Source: Sipunculus nudus
Lineage: Eukaryota > Annelida > Sipuncula > Golfingiida > Sipunculidae
Direction: 5' to 3'
DNA: 64,000 nucleotides
Assembly (NCBI GenBank): GCA_026874595.1
Contig: CM049313.1
Span: 77,634,659-77,698,658, forward strand
Below the pieces are notes generated by a model that saw only the letters and a program-made list of their open reading frames with translations, did not search any database and was not told the DNA's origin. Of the stretch, positions 46,975 through 59,214 are shown piece after piece. Position 1 is the stretch's first letter, and the number at the start of each line of letters is the position of its first letter. The position numbers were made by a program, and so were the translations under genes.

Positions 46975-49275
46975 AACAGCACTGGTATGGAACTGACCAA
47001 ACTGTACACTGACTTAAGCTGTCTACAAGAACAAGACTTCCTGCCAGCGAGTCTCTCAAGGAAGAGCACAGCATATTCTTCTAGAAAAGAAAGGCTGCCG
47101 ACCAGAGAAGTGAGCATAATCTTGGCTTTGCGCACAAGAACTCGCTCTTCGCCATCAGTTAAAAGCTCTGACCGCATACCTATCCTACGTCCGTCCACCA
47201 CTGCTTCGTTTGCCTGCCTTGTATCTGTATACGCTCCTACCCTTGCCTGTCCGGATGAAGCTAAAGATCAGTTGGACAGAGCCATGTCCCAAATCCATTT
47301 CAACGAGTCGCTCTTCCTCTTGGGTGATTTTAATGCAAGGGTAATTGCTAATCACCTCATATTGCCAGCATGTGTTGCTGGAATTTTGGATCAGGGATGA
47401 ACGAAAACGGTCTGAGAGCACTGGAGTTTTGTACATGGCACAACTTCTGGATCACTTATCCCTTCTACCACCTAACGCACAAAGTATCATTGAATCATCC
47501 AAAGATAAGGTCGCTGGCATCAATTCGACCTCATAATTAAAAAATAACGCATTTTTGCTATACTGAACATTCCCTGTCCGTTGCACGGTTCGATTTAAAC
47601 CAAAGAAGCTACACCACTACAACCAGGCTGGAAAACTAAGCACAAATGTCGCAATATGGTCCATGAGGCGCGAGACAATCTATGACTCTGTGGTTGCTTC
47701 TCTGAGCAAGAAGTGTTACAATTATGCCGGCTGGTTTAAAGTAAACAGTCGTGATGGAGCCAACCGATTGGAATTAACCAGATATAAAGAAAAACCCAAG
47801 CCAGGGAAATTTTAGATTTCCACGGGCTGCCAGGAAATAAGCTCAGGTCCCTGCTCGTCAGTGAATACATTTTTACTGGAACAAGCTGTCAAAGAAATTC
47901 AGTACATAATCCGGTCTGTGGCAATATCCGCACAATGCATAAAAAAGACAAATCTATAAAACCGTCTCTGATATCCAAGACCGGTGGAATTATAACTGAC
48001 CCAAAAAGAAAATGGAATTGGTTGGAGCTTCCATTACACACTAAGATGACCATCTTACTAAGCAGGAACTTGGCGAGGCAGTTCGTGCAATCCCATGTGG
48101 TAAAGCTCCTGACGAGGGTTTCACACCTGGGCTGACAAAGCATGACAAGGTACTGCTACTAACAGCTCCATAAATTCCTTCTGCAGTGCTGGAAATGAAA
48201 GGCTGTTACTCAAAACCTTAGAGATGTCAGTATGATTACCCTGTATATATACCTTGTTTGTGGCAATTGATCTGATTAGAAGGAAATCTTTTCACGAGGG
48301 CGTGAAAGGTTCAATCATATTTGATGATAAGACACCTGATGCTTTTTGGATTTGCTTTGGATTGCAGCAGGGCTGTGTGCTTGCCCCTACAATTTTTGGG
48401 CTTTTCTTCGCCTCCATATTGTTCCTTGCTTTCAGACTCTCCCCAGGTGGTGTATACATTTTTACCAGAGAAAATGACAAATTGTAGAGATTAGTCCCTC
48501 TGATTAAAGACCCCCTCTTCGCCGATGATGTTTTTATCGTGGCTCTCTCAGAGGGACAGTTTCAAAAGCTGATGGACAAGCTTGTATATGCATGCGGAGT
48601 GTTTATCTAATATTAGTATAAAGAAGACACGAGGTGAGATGACTCGCCCACTTTACATAAAAATAAGCGAATATGTCCTTGTATATGTCCGACCTGGGGT
48701 CCACAGTGTCAAGCAACCTTTCCATTGAAGCCGAATTCAACACCCAAATCAGCAAGGCTAAAATTGCCTCAGAATTAAACAAGAGGATCGACAAATACGG
48801 ACCTGACCTCCAATTTCGAGGAGTCTTAAACAAGTTCACCTCCGCTGCCTCCGAAGCATACTTGGCATCCATTAGGAGGGCAGGGTTACAAATACCGATG
48901 TCTTGGTGCGCATTGCGTGTACTAGGATCCAATCAATATTTTTTCTGCCTGGGCCGCTTACGCAGGCTAACACATGTCCATAGGATGATGAGAGTATCCC
49001 AAGGTAAAATTGCTGATGGCACTCAGGTACTCGGTCCAGAGGCCACTCGTATAATGCTCCGCTATAAGGGTGTCTCTTAAAGTAACCACCAACAGATCAG
49101 CCGGAGTGAACTGAGGATGAAGACTCTTCGAAGAGCCTAGCATTAGATGTCTCGCGGTCTCAGTTCTTTGAGGACCAGAGAAACGCCGCCACAACTGAAA
49201 AAAAAGAAGAACAAGGAAATGCCAGCCGAGGGATCTGCCAGCCGAGGGATCATCCGCGAACTGAGTCCTCTCCAT
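46975..49275 (+). pseudogene. Degenerate + strand non-LTR retrotransposon (endonuclease and RT)
   Basis: Fragments in all three frames follow LINE order. MELTKLYTDLSCLQEQDF (near 46987) is an endonuclease start with its Q-E motif. LVSVYAPT and LFLLGDFNARV (47215-47340) are later endonuclease motifs. NENGLRALEFCTWHN follows near 47400, and KPKKLHHYNQAGKL near 47600. The RT has GLQQGCVLAPTIF (48357-48395), PLFADD (near 48515; the palm C-box) and LGSTVSSNLSIEAEFNTQIS (48690-48750). A C-terminal LGPEATRIMLRYKGV is near 49030-49075. Many frameshifts and missing segments show it is an old copy. The clade is not certain. Confidence 0.75.
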
Positions 49276-49636
49276 TCTTCTGCGCCACCGCGACTGTTAC
49301 TGATTTATCAGTCACGAAAGGAAGTGCACGAAGTGACTCAAACCCATCTTCATACTTCCAAGTCTGTTACATGACCTCACATTCACAGACCTTGATTCCG
49401 TGACCGGCGATCCTCACTGGCATCTCTTTCATAAAAAATGAATAAATCAGTTAAATCAATCAAATGGCTCGCAGACACTCGTTTAACGCAAATGTTTTTT
49501 TGTGATGTTTTGATCAAACATGGGGGTATGCGTTTTACTAAATATAAGGAGAGTTGCGGGCTACTCAACTTCACATGTGCTTAACTTATACGCGCAGTCC
49601 CTGGCTACCAACTAGACCTAGAGCCATAGGGTGAGG
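49276..49636. other. Left flank of the L1/Tx1-like LINE insertion
   Basis: No gene seen. The last 12 bases before the LINE (49637-49648) are the target duplication described below. Confidence 0.5.
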
Positions 49637-49648
49637 TCTACACCCTAT

Positions 49649-52600
49649 TTTTTTTATATTGTTGATTAAAATCAGATTTATGTACAATCGTATTTACAAA
49701 CATAATACAACCATGCAATGGTGTTGATATAAACACAAGCCGATACATGCACAATTAACTTACAAAATTACACATATATCAATTTAAGGACCTACGCGTA
49801 AAACAAACAACAGTCAAGAACAAATAAACAATAAGGAAAAGGAACCAGAAACAAAACAGAAATGCAAACCTATTCAAGTGAACAAACCTATATGCATACA
49901 TACTTCGGCCATCCAATAATGTTTACATAAATACAAACATGCACCGACATCGTTAAATTACAGAAATTACACATGTCCGTGTATCAAATTAAAGACCTAT
50001 ATATAAAATGAAAAATAATCAAGAACAAAAGGGAAATAAACGAAAAAATAAACTTATTGGAATGAACAAACCTATATTATTGTAAAAACATATAATTGTA
50101 AATATATTTACCGGTTCTTTAAGGGCCGACTGAAGGGCCCTACCACTAACTATACAACTAAAGTAAAATAATAACCATAAAGAAACAATACTTATCCTTA
50201 AAACATAAAGAGACCATCTCGACGGGGCCTAACTCTAGACTACAAATTAAAATGCTTCATACTAACTGAATTGTAATAGAACAGAACCCTACATACACGG
50301 AAATTAAATGAATATTCACCCAATACAACCTGTCCTCCAAAACAAGCCTACCATATAGATTCAAACTATAAGCACCATCTGGTGGCTACATGGCAAAACA
50401 AAATCTCTAAAGTTAAAAAAGCATAAACCCAACCTGCAAACAAAGTACTTAAAACCCACTCAAAAAACATAAAGCAGCATGTTATTAATCACAAATAAAT
50501 CCCTTCCCAAAGCCTAAAGAGAAGTAGAGCACTTTAACTCCAAGCATTTCTCCGTATACTGAGACTCAGTATTTATAAACGAACATAATTCGAAACTCTA
50601 AGATTATGTCCCTTCCTCTGTGAAACTTAACAGAATAGTTAAAAACTGGGCACAGATACCATCTAATGACCAAACGGACGAAAGTGTAACGCACCAGCTT
50701 AAAGAAAACATTAAACTCAAACGCCCCCTGTCATTAGAAATGCACATAAACATATACACAATGGTAAAAAGTCAACTCAAGCCCTACCTAGTGATTAACG
50801 GACGAAAAAAAAAATTACTTACCATGCACACACACACGCATATACAGACGTGTACCTATATCTACACATGCGTAATACAAGCGGACGACTGTGTAAGCTT
50901 ACTTAATACTGGAAACTCAAACACCCTCTGGAGACAAGAGTGCACATCTGCATACATTATATCCCTCTTAGAAACCGTAACTCAACACAAGTTAAACCAA
51001 AAATGCGGTCCCTCATTTCGCTGGAAACGTGTCTCAATGTGAATAAACTCGGTGTTTCTAAGTAAAATTAATTTGTAAAACCCTAAAACCAACAATATAT
51101 GCGTAATAACCCTATAGAACCCATCCTCCATAAATTTATCGAAAGAGTTGCACAGTAGGAATCGAGCGCCGCCTGGCGACTGACGAACGAAGATGTTGCA
51201 AACTAAATGCACCTACACACCTAATCACATGTACATATATATATGTACATGCATTCTGCGAACGGACGAATGAAAACTAGTAGCTAAATAAGTAAACATA
51301 TATCACAATACACAACGAATCTCTGAAATCCAATATCCCTCCCAGAAATCTAACCCATAACTCAAACTAAGTTTAAATTAAATTAAACCAAAATCAAGAT
51401 CTCAAATTCTGTGATGTATCCACATATAGAGTTGCATAATTTGACCTATTTAAATACAAATGTCTAGTTTAAAACCTTCTTTAACAGAACACAAAGCTTC
51501 ATTATAACACCACTGTTTCTTAAAGAGAATTTTCGCATGTTCCCCTTTCTGCTTACAGGACAAATATTCCTGTTTAATCCTACTCGTTATAATATTCTTA
51601 AAAAACAAAATCGGTTGGATTGGTCTAGAAACGATACTGTTGTTTCTGTTGGTCCATAATACATATTTGGCTGAAAGCAAAACGAAGTCTAATAACAAAA
51701 TACACTCATCTGATAATTCTCGCCATTTATGGCTGAACCCAAAACATACAGTATAAAGATTAAAGTTCAACGACTTGCCTACAATTTTATCGAACAACGG
51801 TTTGATTGCCTTCCAAAAATTAAAGGCTACCGTGCAATCTGAAAAAAACATGTAAATTGGTTTCAATTTGTTGACACTGATGACACAAATTGCTCGAAAG
51901 AATATGACATCTAACTAAATAATCTTTTGTTGGTAATGACATATGCAGAAATCTCCAGTTCAGGTCCAGCTGAAACCGGTCATTTAAATTATAAACTTTT
52001 ACTAAATACATGTTTTACCTGTAAATCCTTATGGAAAATTCTCTTCCATTTATCTATACAAACTGGTACGGCATCCCCTAACAATAAACTATATAAGAAC
52101 TTGGTAGTGTATTTGGACGATACTACAAATTTATCATGGCTCAGTTTAATCCCAAACATTAAATTATATTCAAATTCTCGTCCTCTCCGAAGGGTATTGA
52201 TCCATTCACTAGGAAAACAATTAATTAGGTGACCATACTTTGCTTTGTACCAAGCCGTATTCAGAATATTAAAACGTGAACAAAGTTCATCAAACCTATA
52301 AAAATATCCAAGTCTCCTGTTCCAAATATCCTTAACATACATACATCCTTTTATTACAAATTCTTTGATAAAAAAAGTTTTCTCCGATTCATCTATAATA
52401 CAATTATTCATAAAAATTGGCTCGTCTAGAATTGCACTCTTATTATATGGTTCACATTTAGATATTACATGGAGTTTTTACACCCTCTCAACATTTCCTT
52501 ATATACTATCGGTTGACCTTTACAGTTCTGACTGGTGACATTATAAATACATTTTAAAATATTCTTACCGAAATTTGCTTCCCGATACAATCCAATAAAA

Positions 52601-55223
52601 TATTCAGCCAAAATTTTACATTTGTGGTCTATATTAAGAACTTGAAACAACCAGTTAACCCGCTGAACTTCAACTTTCTTTATTATACTTACCAATTTTT
52701 GCCCTCCCTGTTCCCTCGGCAATATGATGACCTCTTTGCCCACTAGGTGTCTTTTATGATCCAAAAAAAAAAATTCAATAGATATTTTCAAACTTAGCAA
52801 TTACCCAATCAGGTAGCGAAATTACATACGAAAAGTACCATATGATACTCGATGCAATTGAATTGCATACTACAATCTTCCCTGTATATGTCAAGTCTCG
52901 CTGGGACCAAAGATATAAGATATTTTGAAATTTCTTGATTTTCGGTTCCCAGTTTAATTTAAGAGTGTTTTCGTTTCCTAAATAAAACCCTAAAACTTTA
53001 ACATATCTGGAGGTCCAGGCAATATTACATAACCTCACCTCCCTTCCCACATTGCTGCCCAACCATAATCCCTCGGTCTTTTCCCAGTTAATTTTTGCTC
53101 CAGATGCACCCTGAAAAACATATAAAATATTAAAACATCTTTCTATTGAAATATCATCTGATAAAAATAAAGTGGTGTCATCAGCATACTGTGTAATCTT
53201 TAATTCTGTTTTCTCTGGCAAAGTTATGCCTTTAATATTAATATCTTTTCTAATAGCATTTGCCATCAGTTCTGACACAATTACATACAATAGGGGGCTC
53301 AATGGGCATTCTTGTCGTGTGCCTCTTAACAAACCGAAAAAAGAAGACATATTTCCGTTTATTTTAACACAACTCTGTACATCGCTGTAACACAACTTAA
53401 TCCATTTGACAAAATCTGGGCCAAAACCAAAACTCGCTAAACATTTAAACATAAAATTCCAATTTATTCTGTCAAAAGCCTTTTCCTGGTCAACGCAAAT
53501 CAAGGCACCGGATAAATGTTTCAACTTAGTATATTCAATTACATCTCTGATTAAAGTTGCACTTTGAATTATAGACCTTCCCTTTACGGAACATGTTTGG
53601 TCATGACTAATGATTTAATGTAAAACAGCTCGTAATCTGTTACATAGACATTTGGTTAATATTTTATAATCTACATTCAGAAGAGTTATTGGACGCCAGT
53701 TTTTTAACAAATGTTTGTCACCCTTCTTGTAAATAATAGTTATAATACCTCTCCTCTGTGACAAGCATAAGTGGCCCGTATAAAAAGCAAAATTTAAAAC
53801 CTTCACCAAATCTGGAACAATTACCCCCCAAAAGTGCCTGTAGAATTCACAAGTTAACCCGTCAATGCCGGGACTTTTCCCGGTTTTAAAACTACGAAGT
53901 GCCTTTGTCGCCTCCTCAATTGAAATTTCACCTTCACATTCCAAAGAATCTGTTAAAGTTAATTTAGTAGACTGCCTCGACAAAAAGAAATTTTCCGACT
54001 CGGGGTCCGTCGGTTCATGTCTATACAAATTATTGTAAAAGGACACCCCGATATTCAGAATGCCCTTTGTATCTGAATGTACTCTGCCCCGGTCATCTTT
54101 GAGTGCACTCACACTCTGTTTCACCCCTCTTTGTCTCTCGAGCCCTACAGAGAACTTTGTTAATCTTTCCCCCCGCTCCCGGTATTCAATTTTGCAACGG
54201 ACTGCCGCGGCCCTGGATTCTCTTTCATTAAAGTCTTTAAGTTGATTCTTGAGTTCTAAAAGTAGATTACCGTTGCTATGTAGTCCCTGTTCAAACAAAC
54301 TTAATTCAGCGTTATATTTCTTCTCTAAAACTTGCCAAGTACGGCGTTCGGCCTTCACCTTCGCTTTACAATAAGATCTTGTGATTTCCTTTATCTTAAT
54401 CTTTCCAGTGTCCCACCAAGTCAAAATATTAGAGTATTCATCTTGCAATGTTTGCCAATGCTCCCAAAAAGCAATAATAGTTTCTGTATATTTGTTATCT
54501 AATAAAATTTGTGAATTGAGGTGCCAAAATCCTGGCCCTCTCTTTAAAATATTTAACTCCACCTCAACGGCCATACAATCATGATCAGACAAGACATTAC
54601 GAATAATTCGAGAATTTCTGATTTTTACCACACGGCTATTATATATACGGTCTATTCTAGTATGTATTTTCTGGCTAATGTTATGGAACGTAAAACGTTT
54701 CTCCTGTGGATTCAGAACTCGAAACGAGTCTTCTAGCATATATTTGTTTTTTAAACAGTTAAATTCATTACCACCAATTAGACAATCCTTTAGACTTGTG
54801 CTTCCTCCCTGCTTATCTTTAGATAAATCTTCAATAAAATTAAAGTCCCCTGCCAATATTACAGGACAGTTTACAGGATCATTGGATAATATATAGTTTG
54901 GTATCTGTTTAATAAATTCTCGCCTTTCACCTTTTTTTGCCGGACAATAAACATTTATTATATTAAATGACAATATATCAAATGATAAAATTATACTTAC
55001 AATTCGCCCAGCTGAATCGAATTTATGTTCGACCACCTCTGCCCCACTATCATCGGATATCCATATGGCTGAACCATTATGGCGGTCTGTGCAACTGCTA
55101 GAATAGAATTGTTCCCCCCCCCCCCCCCCAAGATTTAACAATATTACCATATTCCTGTGAAAATAAAAAGGTTTCTTGCATACAACAAATATTTATATGA
55201 TGCTGAACCACAAAGTTCTTTAA
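49649..55223 (-). mobile_element. 5'-truncated L1/Tx1-like LINE with 12-bp target duplication
   Basis: TCTACACCCTAT occurs at 49637-49648 and again at 55224-55235, bracketing the element. Next to the left copy is a short T-run (the antisense of a poly-A tail), so the 3' end is on the left. The right end cuts into the endonuclease domain, which is 5' truncation typical of target-primed reverse transcription. The 3'UTR (49649-51446) is about 1.8 kb and contains a (CA)n-rich stretch near 50828. Confidence 0.85.
51447..55223 (-). pseudogene. LINE ORF2: AP endonuclease, reverse transcriptase, zinc-knuckle C-terminus
   Basis: The N-terminal endonuclease is present from INICCMQETF (55160-55200). 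Translation crosses a poly-G run at about 55116-55130, where the frame changes. It then continues with VILAGDFNFIED, HTRIDRIYNS and SDHDCMAVEV, the later endonuclease motifs. The RT follows: GKSPGIDGLTCEFYRHFW, NWRPITLLNVDYKILTK, then CVDQEKAFDRINW, LRGTRQECPLSPLLY and ITQYADDTTLF (the YADD box). A single in-frame TAA at 53615-53617 separates the two main segments. An A-run near 52763-52773 shifts the frame. The C-terminus has CHILSSNLCHQCQQIE, a zinc-knuckle typical of the L1/Tx1 group. Confidence 0.9.
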
Positions 55224-55235
55224 TCTACACCCTAT

Positions 55236-56038
55236 GCCCTCTACCTGCATAAGTGCTCATACCCCCACTCTGCCCCAAAGGGCTGCCTACTTTATCATGC
55301 GGGCATTTATGGGTATGTCCCCTTATAGTGTAGAAGGGGTTGTATCTATTAAGGGTATATGGAATATCCTACAATAAAACCCAGCTAGCACAAACAATTT
55401 TTTTTTATTTTAACATTTTGCAAAATATTCGGATGATGTTTTCTCATATTATGATATTTTAATAACACAATTTTGTATCTTAAAAAATGTTTCTGGGATG
55501 TTTTGAAAATGTTTTACTAAAACGTTTTGAACTTGTTTCTGCATTGTCATTGTGAAACACATTTTCGATGCTTCCAGGATGTGTATATGAAATGTTTTGG
55601 GAAACTTTTAATGTAAGAATGTTTTCTTGGAACGTAAAACATAAATTATGTGAATGCCTCATTATTTATTTCTGGCACATAAAGTAAACATGCCTTTTTT
55701 ATATTTTCATGAAGCATGAAAGTTGCCTGCGAAAGTCGGGTGATTTTCACGAAGATTAACCCCTGGTATGTGTTCAAAATACAGTGCAAAATGCAGTGGT
55801 TGCATAATTTCCTGGATACTGGTAGACTTAGAACTAAGGAGTGGGAGTAGCGCCATTTTCTGATTTAATGGGTTAAAGCATAGAACAGTAGCCCCGTGCG
55901 CTGGCCCTGGAAAGACCGGAAACAATGTCCCTGTGTTCATCATCTGTATTGATAGAAGACAGTCTAGACAACACAGAACGTGTGAAAATCGTATTTTATT
56001 ATGACGGTAAATTTACATTTAAAAATGTCATTATATAT
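55236..56038. other. Spacer between LINE and LTR retrotransposon
   Basis: AT-rich sequence with no recognised gene. Short minus-strand ORFs (for example 55707-55943) have no recognisable domain. Confidence 0.5.
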
Positions 56039-56812
56039 TGTTACAGGTGCTCTTTTTATTGTGTGACACGGGCGTAACTCGTGTTGTTGTTACATTTTAT
56101 GTTTAATCCGTACTGGATAAACTCTCGTTGTCATGTGAGCCTTGAGTTTTCGTGCCTGGTCGTGGGTCACGTGATGAGCCTGGTATGTGTAGAGACACAC
56201 GGCTATGTCTTTCTAGAGAATTCCTGAAACGCATGTTTACTTTTGAGTAGGGTCCTTATAGACTGTTCGAGAAGTGGACAATTCCCGCCTGGGGGTGTGA
56301 AGGTATATAAAGGGACTTTTTTCTAGAACCAGACAGCAGAGCAGATACAAGCTGACGCAGAAGCGTGTGTCAGGACTAGGACCTTATCCGAAGAATGCGG
56401 CAATTATAGATTTTCAAGGACTTTCTCCTGGATTTTATACATTTGGACTTCAGTTTTCTCTCTGTGATGTTGCAAGAACTTTCCACTGGACTGTCAAAGG
56501 ACTTATCGTGGTGACTATATTGGTATAGACGTACTGTACCATTAACTTTCTGTGTGATTATATTGACTTGTTGCTATAACGCTGTTTTACTGTATAATTG
56601 TATTGATTTAGTGTATTGTATTGTTAGGGTTGTTTTAAGAATAAATTATAGTTATTTGGTAACAAAAAACCGCTGACTTCTTTATTCGTTCCCCTAGGCA
56701 TTTCACGCTGCCTATTGTTGCAGAATCTGATTTGTTTTGTTTTTTTTTATCTCCATTACAAAATTTGTGTTCATCACGCATATGTGATCTGTTTATATTA
56801 TGTTCCGTAACA
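56039..56812 (+). repeat. 5' LTR (774 bp)
   Basis: It is bounded by TGTTAC and GTAACA. It matches the 3' LTR from about 56216 (AATTCCTG.AACGC.TGTTTAC) to its end with a few percent differences. It contains a TATATAAA promoter box at 56304-56311 and an AATAAA at 56640-56645, the expected U3 promoter and poly(A) signal. Confidence 0.9.
56304..56311 (+). promoter_or_regulatory. TATA box in 5' LTR
   Basis: TATATAAA in GAAGGTATATAAAGGGAC. The same box is at 61425-61432 in the 3' LTR, so it is a conserved LTR promoter element. Confidence 0.7.
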
Positions 56813-56818
56813 TAAAAT

Positions 56819-56837
56819 TGGGGGCTCTCGTCGGGAT
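56819..56837 (+). promoter_or_regulatory. Primer-binding site, tRNA-Pro-like
   Basis: TGGGGGCTCTCGTCGGGAT lies six bases after the 5' LTR. It resembles the primer-binding site complementary to the 3' end of tRNA-Pro, with small differences. Confidence 0.65.
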
Positions 56838-56905
56838 GCTTAATAGTTTTCAAATTTATTAGGCCTTGACCTGGACACGTTGTTTTATCATACATTGTTT
56901 ACAAG

Positions 56906-58306
56906 ATGACATATTGTTTACAGTACATTGTTTACAGGATTTATCTCGATCCGGACCCTGATCAACTTGAACAGTTGTCAAAAGACAAGTTGTTGCGTTT
57001 GGGACAACACTTAGGGCTAAGTATGAAAAAAGCTATGAGAAAGCCTAATATCACTGCTAAATCCTTGCCGGATCTTATTAGCAAAGTTTCTTTATAAAAA
57101 AATTATAGCCTTGCTATGCAATTGGAATTAAGTTGGAAATAAAGTTGGAAATGCAACATGAGCTAGCATTAAAAGAGAGGAAAGAGCGGTTAGATAGAGA
57201 CAGACTAGAAAAAGAAAAAAAGAAATTGAGTTAAAACGACTGGAGTTAGAAAGACTTAAACTAGAACATAGTCTACGTGCTGCCCCAACTCACAGTTTTG
57301 ATGTTATTAAACACATTAAACTTGTCCCACCTTTTCAAGAAAAAAGGTTGATAATTTCTTACATTTTGAGAAGGTAGCTGAAAATTTAAAATGGCCTAAG
57401 GAAAATTGGACTATGCTGTTACAAAGTGTATTGACTGGCAAGGCCAGAGAAATTTATACAGAGCTTTCAGTAGAAGCTGCTGCTGACGACGACCTGGTAA
57501 AAGGGTAATCCTAAAAGGTTATGAGTTAGTTCTAGAGGCTTACCGCCAGAAATTCAGAAATTGGGAAAACCGCAAAAATCAGACCTACGTCGAATTTGCT
57601 AGCACAAAAGAGCAGTTGTTTGATCGCTGGTGTAGTTCTAAAAATGTAATGAAAGATTATGACAATTTGCGCCAGTTGATTTTGCTTGAAGAATTTAAGC
57701 GCTGCATTAACGCAGATGTTAAAACTTTTCTCGATGAGAAAAGTCCTGAAACACTTGACATTGCCGCTCAGTTAGCTGATGATTATTTATTGACACACAA
57801 AATGTCCTTTACGAGCAAATCAAACCAATCATACACAAACAAGAATGTTAATCAGTATGGTCAAAAGAAGTTTAAAGCGCAGTCACCCGGTACTAGTAGT
57901 CTTGATAGTTCAGCAAAGCCCATAGCTACATCTAAGTCCACGTCCACTGTGTCTAAGTCCAACAAAGACCAGTCATTTTCAAAGAAAATCTGTAATTACT
58001 GCAAGAAGGAAGGTCATCTAACATCTGACTGCTGGAAACTTGCGAATAGACCAAATAGCAAACCTTCTGTTTTTGTTTCAAAATCTATGCATAGCATAGT
58101 ACAAGAGCCAGGCTCTTTTCATGTAAATAAGGGGTACAACTCCTTTGTTGACTCAAATAAAGAGTTTGATGCTGCGGAGGTCCAAGTGCCGTCTAAATCC
58201 AAAGAAGAATCCGTAGATTGCGGGGTAAAAACCTCAGTTGATTCCCGCGAGGAATTAAATAAGGTTAGGTCCTTTCAAGACTCCTGCGAGGAGTGTTCTC
58301 TTTTAT
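56906..58306 (+). pseudogene. gag polyprotein remnant (SCAN-like capsid, CCHC zinc knuckle)
   Basis: An N-terminal piece reads LDPDPDQLEQLSKDKLLRLG (near 56945) and ends at a stop near 57097. A charged coiled-coil-like stretch follows, then VIKHIKLVPPF, FEKVAENLKWPKENWTMLLQ and KAREIYTEL, typical of SCAN-related gag capsids. From 57616 the frame is open: LRQLILLEEFKRC, DIAAQLADDYLLTHK, a Ser/Lys-rich linker, and one zinc knuckle CNYCKKEGHLTSDC at about 57990-58030. Stops or frameshifts occur near 57097, 57230, 57345 and 57505. After the knuckle, short acidic repeats of the type VDSxxEE occupy the link to protease. Confidence 0.85.
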
Positions 58307-58387
58307 GACTCATGCGAAAGTATTCAAAATGAGGCCAGGTCCTCTTATGACAAACAAAAGTTTGTTTATCTGAGGAAAATTCCTCTG

Positions 58388-59212
58388 TTGACTCCCATGA
58401 GGAGTTTGGAAGGATGTAGATTCCTTGACTCTGACACAGAGTTTATGACTGACACCTTCAATGTCAGTTCTTTGTTTGATGAGGTTGAGGTAGTAGATTC
58501 CTCTCTTGACTCTGAAATTGAGTTATTTGAGCCATTCATACATGATGGTTTTGTATCACTTTCAAGTGATTTTTCAGATTCTACCCCTATTAGAATTTTG
58601 AGGGACACTGGTTCAGGCCAGACTTTCATGTTAGCAAACACTTTGCCATTTTCTAATAGGTCCTTTACTGGTGCACATGCACTTAATAATGGTGTGTTTT
58701 CAGACAGGCACACTTCAGTTCCGCTTCACAGTATCCATTTAAAGTAAGATTTGATTTCCGGGAATATTACTGCGGTCATAAGAACCACTTTACCCTTTAA
58801 GGGAATTCAGTTGCTACTAGGCAATGATGTTGCAAGTGATAAAGTACAGCATGTACCAATAGTGGCTGAAAAGCCGTCACTTGATCAGGAAAGTCAGGCA
58901 ATCCCTGGTTTGTATCCTTCATGTGCTGTAACTAGATCTGTGTCCAAGAAAAACACACATGAGGATAATGGTCCAGATAATAACACTCTGGGAGTCACTA
59001 GTGACTCGTCTAATGACTCGCCCGTACAGGATGCAGCATTCTCAAGGTCAGAACTTATCGCGGAACAGCATAAGGACCCTGATATTTCATGTTTGTTTCC
59101 CAGGGCAGTTTCTAAAGATGAGCTGTCACAAAACCCAGTTTGTTTCTATGTCAAAAATGGCGACCACCTGATGTATGCGCTGATGATGAGTGGGCCATCA
59201 AACATTAAATAG
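58388..59212 (+). pseudogene. Aspartic protease region
   Basis: The segment ending at 58747 has IRILRDTGSGQTFMLANTLP, containing the DTGS active-site motif of retropepsins (near 58597). After a stop at 58745-58747 the continuation VIRTTLPFKGIQLLLGNDVA supplies the C-terminal flap-distal LLGND motif. The rest to 59212 is a linker with SELIAEQHKDPD, similar to the segment that precedes integrase in such elements. The stop between the two halves disables this copy. Confidence 0.75.
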
Positions 59213-59214
59213 TA

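Noticed and set aside
50620-51042. 140-codon plus-strand ORF
   Set aside because: It lies in the antisense of the LINE 3'UTR, contains a (CA)n-like stretch and has no recognised domain.
53172-54896. Plus-strand ORFs opposite the LINE
   Set aside because: They are shadows of the long minus-strand ORF2 with clear endonuclease and RT motifs.
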